Of a stretch of DNA of 64,000 nt, positions 45,150-54,206 are shown one piece after another. Every line of letters begins with the position of its first letter. Position 1 is the first letter of the stretch. The notes beneath the pieces were generated by a model that did no database searches, was not told the origin of the DNA, and was given only the letters and a program-made list of their open reading frames with translations. Position numbers and translations under genes: made by a program. The stretch is from NCBI GenBank assembly GCA_046297695.1, contig JBKBHF010000020.1, forward strand, positions 1 through 64,000, in the 5' to 3' direction. Origin of the DNA: Permianibacter sp046297695 (lineage in GTDB: Bacteria; Pseudomonadota; Gammaproteobacteria; Enterobacterales; Permianibacteraceae).

Positions 45150-47969
45150 ATGAATCGCACATCGCCACCAACCACACCGCTCGCGTCCGGCAGCGACACC
45201 GAACTGGATCGCAAACAGCTGTTGCTGATCCGCAAGCGCTTTTTGCAACTGAACCGCGACCGGCTCGACCGGCTGCGCCGCTCGGCGCGCGAACGCGAGC
45301 GCGAACTGATCGATCTGCTGCCGCTGTTGTTTCATGTCAACCACCCGCTGCTGCCAGGCTGGGTCGATACCGACGTGCCATGCAGCCTGTCCGATTACAC
45401 GCCAAGCCAAACCGCGCTGCTGGCCGCGCGACGGTTGGCGCGCGGCTTTCACTACGAGAAACGCGCCAGCCTGAAGCGCGATCTGCAAGCGTTGTATCTG
45501 ATGGGCTCGACCGGCACCATCGGCCACAGCGGCGAAAGCGATCTCGATGTCTGGCTGATCTACCGCGACGATTTGCCGGCCGATGGCGTCAGCCGTCTGC
45601 AGGACAAGGCAGCACGCATCACCGCCCATGCTGCGCGCGAAGGCGTATCGCTGCATGTCTACCCGATGACCGCGGCCGCGGTGCGCGCGGGCGAGTTCGG
45701 GCCACTGTCGTCCGAACACAGCGGCAGCACCCAGCATGCCTTGCTGCTGGACGAGTTCTACCGCAGTGCGCTGCTGCTCGGTGGCCGTCTGCCGCTGTGG
45801 TGGTTGGTGCCGCCGGAACAGCACGCGCGCTATCAGGAATACGCCGAACGGCTGTTGACCCGGCGCTACATCAAGGCCAGCGATGTCGTCGACTTTGGCA
45901 ACGTGGCCCAGATCCCGCCCGCGGAATTTTTTTCCGCCGCACTGTGGCAGCTGAACAAGGCCATCGACTCACCGTACAAATCGGTGTTGAAACTGGCGCT
46001 GATGGAAAGCTATGCCCAGCAACCGGCGCCGCCGCCGCTGTCCTTGCTATTCAAGCAACGGGTATATCAGAACCGGCTGAATCACGACGATATCGATCCC
46101 TATCTGCTGGTCTATCAGGCGGTCGAAGATCACTTGTTGCGCCAGGGCCGGCTGGACCGGCTCGATCTGATCCGGCGCAGCTTTTACCTGAAAACCGGCG
46201 AGCGACTTTCGCAACCGATAACGCATCCGGACTGGCGCCGGCCGTTGCTGCAGCAGCGCGTGCAAAGCTGGGGCTGGCCGCGGCAAAAACTGCAAGAGCT
46301 CGATCAGCGGCGACAGTGGAAGCTGGAACGGGTCCAAACCGAGCGCAAGCAGTTGGTGCAAGAGCTGGTCGCCAGTTTCCGTGCGCTGTCGGCATTTGCC
46401 CGGCAGGAAAGTGATCTCGCGCGCAGCCGTCAGGACGAACTCACCGTGCTCGGCCGCAAGCTGTTCGCCATGCTGGAAAAACGCGCCGGCAAGATCGAAC
46501 GACTGGATATCGGTATCGCACCGGATCTGCAGGAAGCCGCGCTGACGCTGCGCGCCGAAAGTCCGTATCAGTTTGCCCTGTTGCGTGGTCGCCATGACAG
46601 CAGCAGCGCCGACAGCGCGACGGTGCTGAAACGCAGCCATCAACCGCTTGAGTTGTTGGCGTGGGCGGAAGTCAATGGCCTGCTGACCCGGCGCACCCGG
46701 TTGGCGTTGCTACCGGGGGATACCGGTTTGCGCCTGGTCGAAATCGAAGCCGTGGCCCGCGCGCTGCTTGAGCTGCTGCCGCAGCCGTTGCCACCGCCCG
46801 ATGACGACGACTTGCGCCAGAACGTCGAACTGCGACGGGCCATGCTGATCATCAATCTTGGCATCGACCCGATGGCAGATCGCACCCGGCAAGGCTTGCA
46901 GCTGGTCAGCAGCCGAACCGATGCGCTCGCCTATGGCGCGCTGCGCGAGCAGCTGGTGCAGCAAGTCGATCTGATCTGGCTGAACAGCTGGGGCGAGGTG
47001 CAGTTTGCCTCATTCAATGATAACGAAGCGCTGCCGCAAGCCTTGCTGGCCTTGCATCAGCACATCGGCAGCCAGCAGCTGACGCCATTGCTGAACGTAC
47101 ATTGTTTCAGCCCGCACCGGGCCGAGTCGATCAGCCGGCGCGTCACTGAAGTGGTCGATGAATTCTGCGGCCCGATACGGCGAGCCGCGCAAAGCAGCCC
47201 GGTCCGTTACGTGCTACGCCTCGGTCAAGGCTTCCGGCAGTTCCGTCTCGACGAACAGCATGCGGAGGTGATTGCCTGCGACGATTTCTCCGACTTACTG
47301 CGCGAACTGGCAACACCATTACCGCCTGCCTGCGAACTGCGCTTTGAAGCACAAGCCATCAGCGATGTGCCGCTGCATCTGATTTATGGCCAACGCCGAC
47401 AAGGCGCCGTGCAGATCTTCTTTCGCGCCGAAACCGACCGCATTGACGTTTACCTGCTGGATGAAGCCGATGCGCTGGCGGTTGCCCAGCAGCCGCTCAG
47501 CTCGGTCGAGCTGTTGTTGAAGCCTTGGTATCTCTTTCTGACGTCGGTCGCTGAACGTCAGCAAACCCTGAAAGGATTGCCGCCGCTGCCAGAACCGGAA
47601 CTTTTTGAAATGATGCCGGCGCGCGCCGGCGAGCCGGCCTGGCTGCGTCGGCATGCACTGCCGGATTCGCTGCATCAGCAGGCGTTCTTTGCGATCAGTG
47701 TCAGCGCCCGCATCGAACAACAGGAACTGCAGGATCTGGAACTGCAATGTGCCGGCAAGGAGTACTCGGCCCTGATTCAGGGCGATGACTTTCTGCGGGT
47801 CGTCGCGCGTGACATCCTGCATCAACGCCGGACGCTGGGCCGCTATCCCATTTACGTGACCGATCTGACGCTGACACCGCTGCCGGAGTCGGCTTCGACT
47901 GCGCTGTTCGTGCGTTACAAGCTGCAGCTGGAAGATCAGCTCAATCGCGCTGCCGGCCTGCTCATTTGA
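45150..47969 (+). CDS. cyaA: Class I adenylate cyclase
   Basis: It makes cAMP from ATP. The 939-aa protein has the class I N-terminal catalytic region with FHVNHPLLPGWVD, LYLMGSTGTIGHSGESD then LDVWLIY (the nucleotidyltransferase G-S...D-x-D signature), and SPYKSVLKLALMESYA. A long C-terminal regulatory part follows. The start ATG 45150 gives a normal N-terminus (helical RKQLLLIRKRFLQLNRDRL). It diverges from algZ across 123 bp and converges with the borosin-linked kinase gene with a 7-bp gap. Confidence 0.95.
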   Translation: MNRTSPPTTPLASGSDTELDRKQLLLIRKRFLQLNRDRLDRLRRSARERERELIDLLPLLFHVNHPLLPGWVDTDVPCSLSDYTPSQTALLAARRLARGFHYEKRASLKRDLQALYLMGSTGTIGHSGESDLDVWLIYRDDLPADGVSRLQDKAARITAHAAREGVSLHVYPMTAAAVRAGEFGPLSSEHSGSTQHALLLDEFYRSALLLGGRLPLWWLVPPEQHARYQEYAERLLTRRYIKASDVVDFGNVAQIPPAEFFSAALWQLNKAIDSPYKSVLKLALMESYAQQPAPPPLSLLFKQRVYQNRLNHDDIDPYLLVYQAVEDHLLRQGRLDRLDLIRRSFYLKTGERLSQPITHPDWRRPLLQQRVQSWGWPRQKLQELDQRRQWKLERVQTERKQLVQELVASFRALSAFARQESDLARSRQDELTVLGRKLFAMLEKRAGKIERLDIGIAPDLQEAALTLRAESPYQFALLRGRHDSSSADSATVLKRSHQPLELLAWAEVNGLLTRRTRLALLPGDTGLRLVEIEAVARALLELLPQPLPPPDDDDLRQNVELRRAMLIINLGIDPMADRTRQGLQLVSSRTDALAYGALREQLVQQVDLIWLNSWGEVQFASFNDNEALPQALLALHQHIGSQQLTPLLNVHCFSPHRAESISRRVTEVVDEFCGPIRRAAQSSPVRYVLRLGQGFRQFRLDEQHAEVIACDDFSDLLRELATPLPPACELRFEAQAISDVPLHLIYGQRRQGAVQIFFRAETDRIDVYLLDEADALAVAQQPLSSVELLLKPWYLFLTSVAERQQTLKGLPPLPEPELFEMMPARAGEPAWLRRHALPDSLHQQAFFAISVSARIEQQELQDLELQCAGKEYSALIQGDDFLRVVARDILHQRRTLGRYPIYVTDLTLTPLPESASTALFVRYKLQLEDQLNRAAGLLI

Positions 47970-47976
47970 GCGGCAC

Positions 47977-49881
47977 TCAGGCCAGCGGCAAGCTGAAACT
48001 GAACACCGAGCCACGGCCCGGCTCCGACAGCACCGTCAAACTGCCGCCGTGGGCAACCACCAACTGCCGGGCAATCGAAAGACCCAACCCGGCACCACCA
48101 TAACGGCGGCCACTGCTGCCGTCGGCCTGCTCGAACGGTTCAAAAATCCGCTCCAGCCGATCCGCCGGAATGCCGACACCGGTATCGCGGATCTGCACCC
48201 GCAACTGATCGCCATGGCGATCGGCGTCCACCGTGACCGAACCCTGTTCGGTAAACTTGATCGCATTGCCAATCAGGTTATGCAATACCTGTCGAATGCG
48301 ATCACCATCGGCACTGATGCTGGGCAGCTCCGCCGCGACCCGACTCGACAGGTTCAGCCCCTTCGCCGTAGCCAGCGGCCGCAACAGCTTGACCACATCA
48401 TCGATTGCATCAACCAGCTGCAACGGCTGCTTGTTCAGCACCAGCTTCTCGGCGCGCAGCCGGGAAAAATCGAGAATATCGTCCACCAGCTGCGAGAGCT
48501 GGTTGCCGCAGTCCCGGATCATCCGCAGATTATCCTGCGCTTCCGACGACAGCCGCTCCTGCTCTTCCACCAGAATGATATCGGACAGGCCGATAATGCC
48601 GTTCAACGGCGTCCGCAACTCGTGCGAGGTATTGGCCAGGAACTGATCTTTCAGTTCGTTGAGTCGTTTCAATTCCTGATTGGCGGCTTCGGCCCTGGCC
48701 AGATCGCGTTTGTGTATCCAGCGACTGTAACCGACTGCAAACACCGCGAGCACCAGCAAACTGACGGCGATGACCGCCGTGCGTTCTGCGCGTGCACGCT
48801 CTGCATCCGCCTGCTGCATTGAGCTTTGCTGACGCAGTGTCTGTATCTCAGACTCTTTCTCCGTCAACTGATGTTTTGCTCGCTCAAAAGCGAGCGCGTT
48901 TGCCAGCTGCGTGCTGTAAATTCGCTGCTTGAGTCCGAGTAGTTTGTCATAAGCGGTAACCGCCTCCCGCCACTCCCCGCGCTCAAGCCGGCTCATGCGC
49001 AGAAAATCCCAGAGGTCATGCTCTGATTTCAGTTGGCCGGAGGCTTCTGCCTCTATCAAACCCAGGCTTGCTGCCGCAGTTGATTCTTCCCGTCTTCCTT
49101 GTTGCCGCAGAACCTGAGCCTTTATTCGATATAAAGCAGGTAGCGTCGCACGCATCTGACGAGAAAGGGAGAGCTCAATTGCTTTATCGACTGCCGATAA
49201 CGCGTCATCAAGTTCATTCTGTGCCATCTGCAGTTCAGCGATGCCCTTGTGAACATAAATCAGATGGAATCGGGAATCATGCTTCTTGGCAATGCCATGG
49301 CATGATTCAAATGAGGATCTAGCGGCCTTGAAGTTGCGGAGCTTCACCTGCACATCAGCCAAGGTACATTGGGTACTGGCTATAAGTAGTTCGTCGTTTG
49401 TCGAACTTATCAGCTGATTTGCGCGCTCTACCCATTGCAGAGCTTCTTCCGCCTGATTCAGTTCAAGCAACACACCTGCGGCGTTGTTTAATGCCGTGAT
49501 CAGGTGTTCAATTCGGTTTTCAGGCTTCCAGGTATCGATTGCCTGTCTATAGCGAGTCAGCGCCTCGTCCATTAACTCCATGATGGTGAGCACTGACGCT
49601 TCTACCACCATTAATCGGATGAGATCATCCTTGGCGTGCGTCGCGGCAGCTCGTTCTTTTGCAGAAATTGCCAATGCAAACGCCGTCTCATTTTTGCCTT
49701 CGGCAATGCAGGCGTTAATGTCTCGAACATACTCTTCGGTTGAACGTGGCGCTTGCTCACTGTCATGGTTAAGGCAACGCCTGCCTTCCGATATCAGGAT
49801 GGCGTTGGCTGCCTTCTCTTCTCCTCTTGCCATGCCTGTGAATGCAAGCAACAGAAAAATTGAAGTGAGCAAGCGTTTCAT
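47977..49881 (-). CDS. TPR-sensor histidine kinase linked to the borosin genes
   Basis: This 634-aa protein has a signal peptide (1-20), a helical TPR-like region (about 60-320), a coiled coil (about 335-365) and a membrane helix (about 368-390). A HisKA domain with H-box NTSHELRTPLNGIIGLSD (His near 417) and a HATPase domain (NLIGNAIKFTEQG, DTGVGIP, GGAGLGLSIARQ) follow. It has no receiver domain. The topology predicts a periplasmic TPR sensor. It starts 9 bp after the borosin precursor stop on the same strand, so cotranscription is likely. Its response regulator is not in the window. Confidence 0.9.
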   Translation of the reverse strand: MKRLLTSIFLLLAFTGMARGEEKAANAILISEGRRCLNHDSEQAPRSTEEYVRDINACIAEGKNETAFALAISAKERAAATHAKDDLIRLMVVEASVLTIMELMDEALTRYRQAIDTWKPENRIEHLITALNNAAGVLLELNQAEEALQWVERANQLISSTNDELLIASTQCTLADVQVKLRNFKAARSSFESCHGIAKKHDSRFHLIYVHKGIAELQMAQNELDDALSAVDKAIELSLSRQMRATLPALYRIKAQVLRQQGRREESTAAASLGLIEAEASGQLKSEHDLWDFLRMSRLERGEWREAVTAYDKLLGLKQRIYSTQLANALAFERAKHQLTEKESEIQTLRQQSSMQQADAERARAERTAVIAVSLLVLAVFAVGYSRWIHKRDLARAEAANQELKRLNELKDQFLANTSHELRTPLNGIIGLSDIILVEEQERLSSEAQDNLRMIRDCGNQLSQLVDDILDFSRLRAEKLVLNKQPLQLVDAIDDVVKLLRPLATAKGLNLSSRVAAELPSISADGDRIRQVLHNLIGNAIKFTEQGSVTVDADRHGDQLRVQIRDTGVGIPADRLERIFEPFEQADGSSGRRYGGAGLGLSIARQLVVAHGGSLTVLSEPGRGSVFSFSLPLA

Positions 49882-49890
49882 TGCTGTACG

Positions 49891-50109
49891 TTACTGCTTA
49901 TAGCCATTGATGTGCGTTATGCATATCGCATCGGTTGAACCGAGAACTTTGGAAATTCCAGCGGAGTCTCCTTTCAGAATCATGTCTTGATGCGCAGCAT
50001 CAATGCCATTTTCCGTCATCACCTGTTTCGGGTCGGCTAGGTAGCGTTTCTTGAGCGTAGGGTCCTGTGCAAGCCGTTTGAGGAAATCCTTTAGCTTATC
50101 GTTGGTCAT
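49891..50109 (-). CDS. Putative split-borosin precursor peptide
   Basis: A 72-aa protein. Residues 1-55 form a compact helical region (LKDFLKRLAQDPTLKKRYL, DPKQVMTENGI, ILKGDSAGISKVL), the layout of the binding domain in two-component borosin precursors. Residues 58-72 form a short tail (STDAICITHINGYKQ) that is the likely core. By analogy with Shewanella SonA, the backbone amides near Ile62-Ile64 are the best methylation candidates. AAGGAG five bases before ATG 50109 and an ATGA overlap with the methyltransferase stop fix the start. Similar small helical folds occur in LigA-like proteins, but context favours a RiPP precursor. Confidence 0.85.
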   Translation of the reverse strand: MTNDKLKDFLKRLAQDPTLKKRYLADPKQVMTENGIDAAHQDMILKGDSAGISKVLGSTDAICITHINGYKQ

Positions 50110-50942
50110 ATGCACTCCTTGTGAGTAATGGTTGTTGCGGGGGAAAAAACCAGTTCGGGACTCAAGCCAAGCTTCTCAATACTGATATGGTCTGGAGCCG
50201 CGCGTCGGCACGCAGGAATGAATAATGTCGAGGCGGCCGTATAGTGCTGACTGGGCAACGAATCAATTCGGCACCATTCAATACGCGGTTTGGCAAAAGC
50301 GTAGGAAGCGGCTTCATAAATGGCGACCAAGTGGTCTGCAGGAAACTGGCGTTGTAGTTTTTCGGTAAGCGCCAGCAGGGCAGTGGTGGTAGTGGAAAGT
50401 TTGGAAAGTGTGTGGTCGCCCAAAACGCCAATTTGCCAGAGAATCATTGGTGTCGAGGCGTCAACAGGCACGTCGTAAAAAAGGAAGCTGCTTGCCTCAT
50501 GCTGAGTGCAACCACTTCGACCCGGATCGAAACCCAGGTCGGCAACCAAACAGCTTTCCGCAGAAATGCCGGGCAACATTTCTGCACGAACCCCATGTGC
50601 CTGGAGGCGACGAATGGCCTCATGAGAGGGTTGAACAAACACTCCGGGGTGGCCGTAAAACACAGCCACGGTCTGATGACCCGCCAATACGGTATCCACT
50701 ATTCGCTGCGTCATCAGCTCGTATGCGTCGGCGCGGTTGCTTGTCTGATGGTAGCAATCCTGCAGATCCATCAGCTCCGGCTGTAGCGATTTGAGCCAGG
50801 AGTAACCCAGCGGATCCGGGACGTGAACGATCAAGCGTTCCGCCTGCTCGATATAGGCTCTCGCTTCCAGTGTGCACTGAGCAAAAGTGTTTATTCCGGT
50901 ACCGACAACGACCAGTGAACCAGCAGACGACACGCGACACAT
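50106..50942 (-). CDS. Borosin-type peptide backbone alpha-N-methyltransferase (tetrapyrrole methylase family)
   Basis: A 278-aa SAM-dependent TP-methylase. Motifs shared with borosin enzymes such as OphMA and SonM are VVGTGI (SAM loop), CTLEARAYIEQAERL, FYGHPGVFVQPSHEAIRR, RAEMLPGISAESCLVADL and GFDPGRSGC. The catalytic set Y-x5-R-x3-Y is present as Tyr64, Arg70 and Tyr74, plus Tyr96 in FYGHPG, each exactly two positions before the OphMA residues as I recall them (66, 72, 76, 98). This supports ATG 50942; the frame extends to a TTG at 51002. It is not a cobalamin or sirohaem enzyme, because no such pathway gene is nearby and the next gene is the matching precursor. Confidence 0.93.
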   Translation of the reverse strand: MCRVSSAGSLVVVGTGINTFAQCTLEARAYIEQAERLIVHVPDPLGYSWLKSLQPELMDLQDCYHQTSNRADAYELMTQRIVDTVLAGHQTVAVFYGHPGVFVQPSHEAIRRLQAHGVRAEMLPGISAESCLVADLGFDPGRSGCTQHEASSFLFYDVPVDASTPMILWQIGVLGDHTLSKLSTTTTALLALTEKLQRQFPADHLVAIYEAASYAFAKPRIEWCRIDSLPSQHYTAASTLFIPACRRAAPDHISIEKLGLSPELVFSPATTITHKECI

Positions 50943-51046
50943 CCCTGTTTTTGTTGGAATTTTGTGAGCGGCTACCTTGCCGTAACTGGTACCGGGAATC
51001 AATAGCAGTGGCGAGAATTGGGTATTGCCGGTGATGAGAGGGCTGT

Positions 51047-51074
51047 CTGGCCCGCGCCAGATCGCGCGGGCCAG
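51047..51074. other. GC hairpin between the RND operon and the borosin genes
   Basis: Ten-bp perfect arms (51047-51056 and 51065-51074) with an 8-nt loop, just past the RND permease stop. There is no T tract, so termination would be weak. It may separate the pump from the borosin transcription unit. No convincing promoter was found in 50943-51081. Confidence 0.45.
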
Positions 51075-51081
51075 GCTGATG

Positions 51082-54000
51082 TCAGCGGGTTTGACCGCCC
51101 GATTCGGCTTGGCTCAGTGCTGCCAGCTCACGCGCGACCGCTTCCGGCGAGTTGGTGCGGCGGGCGAGCAGGCTGTAGGCCATCGGCACCACGAACAGCG
51201 TCAAGATGGTCGAGACCAACACCCCGCCGAAGATAACCACACCCAGCACCTGACGGGTTTCGGCGCCGGCACCCTGGGCAATGATCAGCGGCACGGCGCC
51301 CATGATGGCGGTGATGCTGGTCATGACGATCGGGCGCAAACGGCGCTTGGCCGCGTCAAGCAAGGCGGTGTCGAAATCTGCTCCCTGGTCGCGCATCTGG
51401 TTGGCGAACTCGACGATCAGAATGCCGTTTTTGGCCGCCAGACCTACCAGCATGACAATGCCGATTTGCGAGTAGATGTTCAGCGTCATGCCGAACGCCT
51501 GCAAACCGGCCAGCGCACCGAGCACGGCCAGCGGTACCGTCAGCATGATCACAAACGGGTGGACAAAGCTTTCGAACTGCGCCGCCAGCACGAAATACAC
51601 GATGAGCAAGGCCAGCAGGAACACGAACAGCGAGCTTTCTGCCGACTCCATGAACCGCTTCGATTCGCCCTTGTAGTCAACCCGCGGCGCATTATCGAGG
51701 TCGTCGGCGACCACCTGATTCAAGAAGTTCAGCGCTTCCGACAAGGTGTAATCGCCAACCAGGTTGGCCGTAATCGTGATGGCGCGAATCCGGTTGTAGC
51801 GGTTCAGCGTGCTGGGGCCGGCCTGTTCAACCCCGGTCAGGACGTTGGCGAGCGACACCAGCTCGCCGGTTTTTTCCGAACGCAAATAGATGCCGCGCAA
51901 ATCATCCGGCGTACGGAACTGGGTTTCATTGCCTTTGACCAGTACCTCGTACTCTTCGCCACCCTGGTTGAACGTGGTCATGTTGCGACCGGACAACAGG
52001 GTCTGCAACGTGGTACCGATGGCCTGCACCGAGACACCAAGATCGGCGGCGCGATTGCGATCAATGGTCATCAGGAACTGCGGCAGCGTTTCGCGGTAAT
52101 CGGCCTGCACGTTGGCAAGACCCGGGTTTTCGGCGGCACGTGCAAGGATGACATCGCGCCAGCGCGCCATTTCCTCGTAATCATCCCCGCCGATCACAAA
52201 CGCGACCGGTGAACCACCGCCACTGCTGACCAGGCCCTGGCGAATCGAACCAAACGCCCGCACGCCTGGCAACGCTGTCAGCTTGCCGTTGATCTCGTCC
52301 AGAATCTCGAAACCATAGCGACGGGTGCCAAAATCGGACAGCCCGATGATCACAAAGCCACTGTTCATGGCGTTGCCGCCAAAGCCCGGCGCCCGCGCCA
52401 GCAAGCGAGTGAATTCGCCGCTCTCGACATAGGGACGCAGGATTTTCTCCACTGCCTTGACGTTGCTGACCGTGTGCTCATAGGTCGCACCTTCCGGCCC
52501 GAGCACGTTAATGAAAATGCCACCGCGATCTTCCCGTGGCGCCAGCTCGGACGGCAGCTGCCGGAACAAACCAGCAATGCAGATGCTGACCAACAGCAAC
52601 ATCAACACGAACATCACCCGATGATGCAGCAATTCGTCGAGCATGCGGCCATAAGCCGCCTCGACCCGCGCCATCAGCTGCTCGACTTTCTGCTGGAAGC
52701 CACCACTCTGGCTCGCCGGCTTGAGCAAATAGGCGGCCATGACCGGCGTCAACGTCAGCGCCGTGATCGACGACAGCAACACGGCGCCAGCAATGGTCAG
52801 CGCAAACTCACTGAAGAGCCGGCCGAGATCGCCTTCCAGGAATACGATCGGTACAAACACGGAGATGAGCACCGCCGTGGTGGCAATGACCGCAAAGCCG
52901 ACTTCGCGGGTACCGTTGAATGCCGCCAACAGCGGCGGCTCGCCGTGCTCGATTCGGCGATGGACGTTTTCCAGCACCACGATGGCGTCGTCCACCACCA
53001 GACCGATGGCCAGCACCAGCGCCAGCAGGGTCAACAGGTTGATCGAGAAACCCAGTGCCCACAGGATCGCGAACGCACCGATCAACGATATCGGCACCGT
53101 TACCGCCGGGATCAGCGTGGCGCTGAAGCTACCGAGGAACAGGTAGATAACCGCGACCACCAGTACCATTGCAATACCAAGCGTCAGGTAGACCTCGAAG
53201 ATCGCCTGCTCGATGAATACCGAACTGTCATACGACGGCAGGATCTGGATATTGGCCGGCAAGGTCGCCTTGATGCGCTCGTATTCGGCCTTGGCGGCAC
53301 GCGCGACCTCTAGCGTGTTTGCCGTCGATTGCTTGATGATGCCGATGCCGATCACATCCTTGCCATCACCGCGGAAATAGATTTTCTCGTCGTAGGGCCC
53401 GAGGAAAATTTCGGCAATCTCGCCAAGGCGAACCAGATGACCGGCTTCGTCCTTGCGGATCACCAGCTCACGAAATTGCTGCTCACTGGTGTAGCCGCGC
53501 AGCACACGGGCGGTCAGCTGGCGTTCGATCGAGCGCAACTCGCCGGCCGGCAGTTCAATGTTCTCGCGGCGCAGTGCCTGCTCGATGTCGGTGATGGTGA
53601 CCCGGCGGGCTGCCATCGCTTCCTGATTCAGGTTGATACGCATCGCGTATTCGCTGCCGCCACCGAGGCGAACCCGGGCGACACCATCGAGCGATGAGAA
53701 CCGGTCTTCCAGGTAGCGGCGGGCGTAGTCACTGAGTTCCAGTGAACTCATGTTGTCGGAAGCCAGATTGAACCAGATGATGACGTCTTCATCGGAATCG
53801 GCTTTCGACACTTCCGGCGGGTCCACGTCTTCCGGCAGGTTGTTCAGTACCCGCGACACCCGGTCACGAACATCATTGGCCGCGGCATCGATGTCGCGAT
53901 TGCTGTCGAATTCGATGGTGATATTGGATCGGCCGTTACTACTCGACGAACTGATCGAGCGGATGCCGCTGATGCCGCTGATGCGGTCCTCGATGATTTG

Positions 54001-54192
54001 GGTGATGCGGGTTTCGACAATCGCCGCCGAAGCGCCCGGATAGTTGGTGCCGATCGAGACAATCGGCGGATTGACGTCAGGATATTCGCGCAGGCTCAGG
54101 AACTTGAACGCCATCATGCCGAACGTGATCAACAGCAAGTTGATCACGATGGCGAGCACCGGACGGCGAACGGCGGTATCGGATAACCACAT
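51082..54192 (-). CDS. RND multidrug efflux permease
   Basis: A 1036-aa HAE1-type RND transporter of the inner membrane. It starts LSDTAVRRPVLAIVINLLL, carries the proton-relay Asp pair in LVVDDAIVVLENVHRR (helix 4), and has two periplasmic porter/docking loops, FPLG-type loop residues and the C-terminal twelve-helix layout. Sequence style (MMAFKFLSLREYPDVNPP) suggests a MexF/MdtB-like or VexB-like pump for drugs or other amphiphiles; the substrate is not predictable. It lies 14 bp downstream of the adaptor. No outer-membrane TolC gene or regulator is adjacent. Confidence 0.94.
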   Translation of the reverse strand: MWLSDTAVRRPVLAIVINLLLITFGMMAFKFLSLREYPDVNPPIVSIGTNYPGASAAIVETRITQIIEDRISGISGIRSISSSSSNGRSNITIEFDSNRDIDAAANDVRDRVSRVLNNLPEDVDPPEVSKADSDEDVIIWFNLASDNMSSLELSDYARRYLEDRFSSLDGVARVRLGGGSEYAMRINLNQEAMAARRVTITDIEQALRRENIELPAGELRSIERQLTARVLRGYTSEQQFRELVIRKDEAGHLVRLGEIAEIFLGPYDEKIYFRGDGKDVIGIGIIKQSTANTLEVARAAKAEYERIKATLPANIQILPSYDSSVFIEQAIFEVYLTLGIAMVLVVAVIYLFLGSFSATLIPAVTVPISLIGAFAILWALGFSINLLTLLALVLAIGLVVDDAIVVLENVHRRIEHGEPPLLAAFNGTREVGFAVIATTAVLISVFVPIVFLEGDLGRLFSEFALTIAGAVLLSSITALTLTPVMAAYLLKPASQSGGFQQKVEQLMARVEAAYGRMLDELLHHRVMFVLMLLLVSICIAGLFRQLPSELAPREDRGGIFINVLGPEGATYEHTVSNVKAVEKILRPYVESGEFTRLLARAPGFGGNAMNSGFVIIGLSDFGTRRYGFEILDEINGKLTALPGVRAFGSIRQGLVSSGGGSPVAFVIGGDDYEEMARWRDVILARAAENPGLANVQADYRETLPQFLMTIDRNRAADLGVSVQAIGTTLQTLLSGRNMTTFNQGGEEYEVLVKGNETQFRTPDDLRGIYLRSEKTGELVSLANVLTGVEQAGPSTLNRYNRIRAITITANLVGDYTLSEALNFLNQVVADDLDNAPRVDYKGESKRFMESAESSLFVFLLALLIVYFVLAAQFESFVHPFVIMLTVPLAVLGALAGLQAFGMTLNIYSQIGIVMLVGLAAKNGILIVEFANQMRDQGADFDTALLDAAKRRLRPIVMTSITAIMGAVPLIIAQGAGAETRQVLGVVIFGGVLVSTILTLFVVPMAYSLLARRTNSPEAVARELAALSQAESGGQTR

Positions 54193-54206
54193 GACGGCGA
54201 TCTCCG

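Noticed and set aside
45027..45824. 266-residue N-terminal extension of the algZ frame
   Set aside because: It lies antisense to the conserved catalytic part of cyaA and has no kinase-related sequence; ATG 45026 gives a normal AlgZ.
49891..50109. Reading the 72-aa gene as a LigA-type dioxygenase subunit or a Nif11/NHLP leader
   Set aside because: No dioxygenase, cyclase or bacteriocin-maturation genes are nearby, and the partner methyltransferase with borosin motifs overlaps it.
50106..50942. Calling the methylase a cobalamin/sirohaem (CobA, CbiF) or RsmI enzyme
   Set aside because: FYGHPGVF, the Y-x5-R-x3-Y set and GFDPGRSGC are borosin features, and there is no corrin or rRNA-operon context.
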